A stretch of 64,000 nt of DNA from Udaeobacter sp025935755 (lineage in GTDB: Bacteria; Verrucomicrobiota; Verrucomicrobiia; Chthoniobacterales; UBA10450), in the NCBI GenBank assembly GCA_036278715.1, contig DASUKN010000061.1:65982-129981 (forward strand), given 5' to 3'. Every line of letters starts with the position of its first letter. Position 1 is the first letter of the stretch. The notes beneath the pieces were generated by a model that was given only the letters and a program-made list of their open reading frames with translations, was not told the DNA's origin and searched no databases. Shown here one piece after another: positions 61,061 to 64,000 of this stretch. The translations under genes were made by a program, and so were the position numbers.

Positions 61061-62269
61061 ATGCCAAAGACGAAAGCCAAAACCGAAACCGCAAACATAT
61101 ACACGGTAGTCGGCTCGGATGAGGCTGAAGTGAAACGCGCGGCCGCGGAGCTGGCGCAAAAACTGGTGCCAAATGACGCTGGCGATTTTGGTCTGGAAAT
61201 AATCGATGGCGTAGCCGATCACGCCGATCAAGCGGCCGCCCGAGTTCGATCCGCGATCGAGGCGTTGCAAACCCTTCCATTCTTCGGGAGCACAAAAGTG
61301 GTTTGGTTGAAAAACGCAAACTTCCTCGGCGATGATATAAAGGCGCGCTCTTCTACAGTGCAATCGGCACTCGAAGAATTATCCGACCTTATTGAGAGTG
61401 GTCTCGGTGATGGAGTGACGCTTTTGATCAGCGCTACCGAAGTGGACAAGCGCCGCTCTTTTTACAAGACATTGGTGAAACGCTCCGAACTGCAGGTGTT
61501 CGACCGGCTCGATTCGCGACGCGCCGGTTGGGAAGAAGAAGCGACTGAAATTGTCCTGGGCCGGGCAAAAAAGCGAAAGTTGGAATTCGATGAGTCTGCT
61601 CTGGAATTGTTCGTTTTGCTGACCGGAGGCGACACGAGACAAATCGAAAATGAGCTGGAGAAAATTGATATTTATTGTAGCTCACGTGTCCATCCTGTAA
61701 GGCCAGGAGGAACACCTGCTAAGTCAGATACGGCAGGCAAGATGCCTGCCAGCCCCACAGCCAGGACGGCTGTGCCACGAGTCACGGTCGAGATCGTGCG
61801 CGAATTGGTTCCCTTGTCACGCGCGGGAGTGATTTTCGAACTTGGCAACGCATTGAGTGTTCGGGATCTGGAACTCGCGCTGATGCTCGTGCGACGATTG
61901 TTGGAGCAAGGTGAAAAGGCGCTGGGAATTTTGCTGGCTGCGATTATCCCGACGATTCGCAATTTGTTGCTGGCAAAAGATCTGATGGAACAACATGGGA
62001 TTCGGCGTCCCCATTCGCCGTTCCAATTCATTGCCGCGATGAACCGGCTGCCCGCAAAAGCCATAGAGCATTTGCCTCGAAAAAAAGACGGCTCAATCAA
62101 TGCCTATGGTCTGGCCATCGCTGCGCAACATGCGAATCAGTTTGAAACCGACCGACTAATCGAGGCGATGCGCGCGTGCCTCGATGCAAACGTGAAGCTC
62201 GTAACCACACAGCTGGATCACGAGCTGATTCTGACGGAAGTGGTCGTGAAGTTGCTCGGACGAAAGTAA
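61061..62269 (+). CDS. holA: DNA polymerase III delta subunit
   Basis: 402 residues from the ATG at 61061. HolA loads the clamp as part of the DnaX complex. Seen are IYTVVGSDEAEVKRAAAELAQKL (AAA-like domain start), LPFFGSTKVVWLKNANFL, LLISATEVDKRRSFYKTL, and the C-terminal helical collar ELALMLVRRLLEQGEKALGILLAAIIPTIRNLLLAKDL. It is longer than usual because residues about 207-243 are an in-frame stretch made by two palindromic repeats (61682-61788). The upstream frame to 61043 adds six residues. Confidence 0.92.
   Translation: MPKTKAKTETANIYTVVGSDEAEVKRAAAELAQKLVPNDAGDFGLEIIDGVADHADQAAARVRSAIEALQTLPFFGSTKVVWLKNANFLGDDIKARSSTVQSALEELSDLIESGLGDGVTLLISATEVDKRRSFYKTLVKRSELQVFDRLDSRRAGWEEEATEIVLGRAKKRKLEFDESALELFVLLTGGDTRQIENELEKIDIYCSSRVHPVRPGGTPAKSDTAGKMPASPTARTAVPRVTVEIVRELVPLSRAGVIFELGNALSVRDLELALMLVRRLLEQGEKALGILLAAIIPTIRNLLLAKDLMEQHGIRRPHSPFQFIAAMNRLPAKAIEHLPRKKDGSINAYGLAIAAQHANQFETDRLIEAMRACLDANVKLVTTQLDHELILTEVVVKLLGRK
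61682..61788. repeat. REP-like palindromes inserted in holA
   Basis: Two perfect hairpins inside the coding frame: GGCAGGCA (61732-61739) with TGCCTGCC (61743-61750), and CACAGCC (61756-61762) with GGCTGTG (61768-61774). They encode GKMPASPTARTAVPR and neighbouring residues, between two conserved helical parts of HolA. Confidence 0.88.
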
Positions 62270-62294
62270 AATTCCGATTCTAACTTCCAACACC

Positions 62295-62392
62295 GCAAAT
62301 TGTCATCCTGAGCGCAAGCGATGGATCTCGCTGTGTTAACTGAAAGTTGTGCCGCGGGGTTCCTCGACTTCGCTCGGAATGACGGGAATCTT
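62295..62392. repeat. Dispersed CATTCCGAGCGAAGTCGAGG repeat, copy 2
   Basis: gtcatcctgagcgcaagcga on the left arm and ctcgacttcgctcggaatgacg on the right arm, with a shared middle ('gttaactgaaagttgtgcc'). It is an imperfect palindrome of the same type as 25656-25756, but inverted relative to it. Confidence 0.85.
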
Positions 62393-62824
62393 CTAGACCG
62401 TTCCTTCTTGCCGCCGTGCCACTGGCCCGACATACGGAATATCCCAGCGCACGCCTGTGAACGCTTTCACGGTGGCGACAATCCATACAACGAGGAACGC
62501 TATGTGAATGAGCGCCTGGATGATTCCCCAAAAAAACACCAGGATCCCGCCAATCGCCGGAATTGACCAAAGGATCAGGAACAAAATTCGCGAAACAATA
62601 CTAAACAACAGCCATGCGCCGCCAAAGATGATCGATTGCATGGCATAGAAACGCACGAAAACGTCGTGCTTCTCGACGATGTAAAAAATAATACCGCCAA
62701 CTAGCGGGATACATGCAAGTGCAGCCGCTACGTTTGAAGGTAACCCGGTTGATGTTGATTTTGGCCCGAGCTCAGGACCCGGACCTGACGGAGACGGCGG
62801 TGGAATAGGCTCTTGATCGGGCAT
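62393..62824 (-). CDS. DUF4870 membrane protein
   Basis: 143 residues. The N-terminal 30 residues are Pro/Gly/Ser-rich, followed by three or four membrane helices with the DUF4870-like AALACIPLVGGIIFYIVEKHDVFVRFYAMQSIIFG and a C-terminal WDIPYVGPVARRQEG. The family (Tic20-like) is common, but its role is not clear. It is divergent from the pseudopilin gene. Confidence 0.85.
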   Translation of the reverse strand: MPDQEPIPPPSPSGPGPELGPKSTSTGLPSNVAAALACIPLVGGIIFYIVEKHDVFVRFYAMQSIIFGGAWLLFSIVSRILFLILWSIPAIGGILVFFWGIIQALIHIAFLVVWIVATVKAFTGVRWDIPYVGPVARRQEGTV

Positions 62825-62941
62825 GATCTACATACACCGAATGGAAAATCCGTTGTCAAGCAATCTCGCTTTTGCAGTTCTTTTTCGCTTGGATTCTCCA
62901 GTGCAGGCACATATCTTAGCGGCTTATTCAAGAACCCCCAG

Positions 62942-63616
62942 ATGAAAAACAAGTGCTCGAACGCTTTTACGTTAATCGAATTGCTCGTCGTCCTAGGTTG
63001 TCTCGCCATCATGATGTCCATGATTTATCCGGTCTTTTTCGGAATGACGCAGCGGGCATTTTCGGCAAAGGACATGAACAACATGCGGCAGATCGGAATG
63101 GCGTTGCAGACGTATCTTAACGACAAGGAAGGCGTTATTCCGCGAATAAAAGACCCGCCTGGGATGGGGACAGATGCAAGTCCTGTGATTTATCCCGTTT
63201 ACATCGCAACCCGAAAGGTTTTCCAGTCGCCTTTCGACAAGCGAACGGCTTCCGAAACGGACGGGGCACCCGTTAGTTACGGCATTAACCAAAACACATA
63301 CGACTTGATAAATGCCAACATGCTCAGTGTGCGATCGCCGTCTTCTACAATTCTAATGGCGCCCAACTACAATGGAGATCCCGCTGTCAATGCTTCATGG
63401 ACGGGCACTGCTACCGCTGTGCCAAATCTTGCAGTTGCAGGAGGAGGTGGCATGACGCTCGGCACTCACCTGAAAGGTACGCAGATCAACGCGCTGTTCT
63501 TCGATTTGCACGTCGAAACAATGACGTTCGGTCCCAATGCTAGCCCTGCGGCAGGATCGTTCAAAGACTTCACGACCGTGCCGCTCGGTCAGAAGCATTG
63601 GGACCCGACAAAATAA
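62942..63616 (+). CDS. Type II secretion/type IV pilus pseudopilin-like protein
   Basis: 224 residues from the ATG at 62942. It has the prepilin leader and hydrophobic helix (NAFTLIELLVVLGCLAIMMSMIYPVFF) with Glu5 of the mature form, cleaved by PilD-type peptidase. The C-terminal domain has MNNMRQIGMALQTYLNDKEG and a His- and Gly-rich region (GGGGMTLGTHLKGTQINALFFDLHVETM), like the DUF1559-style pilins of Planctomycetes and Verrucomicrobia. aroB starts 15 bases downstream. There are no other pilus genes in the window. Confidence 0.9.
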   Translation: MKNKCSNAFTLIELLVVLGCLAIMMSMIYPVFFGMTQRAFSAKDMNNMRQIGMALQTYLNDKEGVIPRIKDPPGMGTDASPVIYPVYIATRKVFQSPFDKRTASETDGAPVSYGINQNTYDLINANMLSVRSPSSTILMAPNYNGDPAVNASWTGTATAVPNLAVAGGGGMTLGTHLKGTQINALFFDLHVETMTFGPNASPAAGSFKDFTTVPLGQKHWDPTK

Positions 63617-63631
63617 CGGACGCGCGTCAGC

Positions 63632-64000
63632 ATGATCGTTGTGCGTACCGGAACCGGACGCATTCTAATTGGCGAGCATTTGTTACCACATACTGGTGAC
63701 AAATGCCGGGCACACGTACCGTTCAGCCAATGCGTGATCATTTCTGACAGCAATGTCGCGCCGCCGTTCGCCCATCGTGTCAGCAGAAGCTTGGCATCGG
63801 CTGGATTTCACCCGACGCTAATCACGATCCCCGCAGGGGAGAAGTCGAAAACGCTGCAACAAGTTTCCGCGATTTGCGACCGCATGATCGCAGCTGGCCT
63901 TGATCGAAAATCGTTCGTCGTGGGCCTCGGCGGAGGAATGATTGGCGACATTTCCGGATTCGTCGCGGCGATCTATCAGCGCGGCATTCCGCATGTCCAA
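63632..64000 (+). CDS. aroB: 3-dehydroquinate synthase, N-terminal part (runs off window end)
   Basis: 123 codons are seen from the ATG at 63632. The start MIVVRTGTGRILIGEHLL and the NAD-binding motif FVVGLGGGMIGDISGFVAAIYQRG are typical of AroB, second enzyme of the shikimate pathway, which uses NAD and a divalent metal. The C-terminal domain is outside the window. It is close behind the pseudopilin gene on the same strand. Confidence 0.93.
   Translation, partial: MIVVRTGTGRILIGEHLLPHTGDKCRAHVPFSQCVIISDSNVAPPFAHRVSRSLASAGFHPTLITIPAGEKSKTLQQVSAICDRMIAAGLDRKSFVVGLGGGMIGDISGFVAAIYQRGIPHVQ

Overview
The window looks like a chromosomal segment of a Verrucomicrobiota bacterium, most likely a soil lineage of the former Spartobacteria (Chthoniobacterales-like). 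This is an inference from the style of the protein families, the many lone secreted proteins, the G+C-rich codon use and the abundance of short dispersed intergenic repeats; no rRNA is present to prove it. I see no prophage, transposase gene, CRISPR array or plasmid backbone. The gene content is mostly chromosomal core genes with lineage-specific secreted proteins between them.

Region by region. 1-3.7 kb: protein export and RNA processing on the minus strand (yidC partial, yidD, rnpA, a small lipoprotein sitting where rpmH is usually found), then alanine dehydrogenase and a YqgE protein. 3.7-12.9 kb: a possible small RNA with a strong terminator, a DUF4230 protein and an AsmA/TamB-like protein, then dnaE (minus), followed by the nitrogen pair glnB-glnA. 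13-23.9 kb: methyltransferases, an exported beta-carbonic anhydrase, a MOSC protein, an MFS transporter, thpR, an SDR enzyme, smpB, rpoZ, tRNA-Pro(CGG) and an FMN-dependent alpha-hydroxy acid oxidase. 24-33 kb: purH, an AraC regulator next to a DUF5996 gene, an RsbW-like ATPase, ruvB, a lone amino-acid-type binding protein and xseA. 33-41 kb: envelope proteins (an L,D-transpeptidase, a double-psi-barrel-like protein), an unusual AI-2E permease fused to cytosolic sensory domains, a class III aminotransferase, and a small stress-type cluster (BON, YflT-like, DUF883). 41-54 kb: large secreted proteins, a lipid kinase, glgB, a DUF2807 lipoprotein whose 3' end seeds a 286-bp tandem repeat, a possible transglutaminase-fold secreted protein and an M50 protease. 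54-64 kb: two related TolB/TPR signalling proteins (one with a nucleotidyl cyclase domain), uvrB, holA, a DUF4870 protein, a pseudopilin and the start of aroB.

The most striking theme is how repeats enter genes. Intergenic spaces hold several families of palindromic REP-like elements and runs of the 'GAAGCGTTAAAG' type, and similar material is found inside coding sequences. holA carries an in-frame segment of about 36 codons made of two perfect hairpins, the MFS gene carries an 8-bp microsatellite, and the end of the DUF2807 gene is part of a three-copy tandem array. UvrB also has a lineage-type insertion of roughly 60 residues. The best candidates for undescribed biology are the AI-2E/B12-like/GAF fusion at 35.2-37.6 kb and the adjacent TolB/TPR pair at 54.4-58.5 kb.
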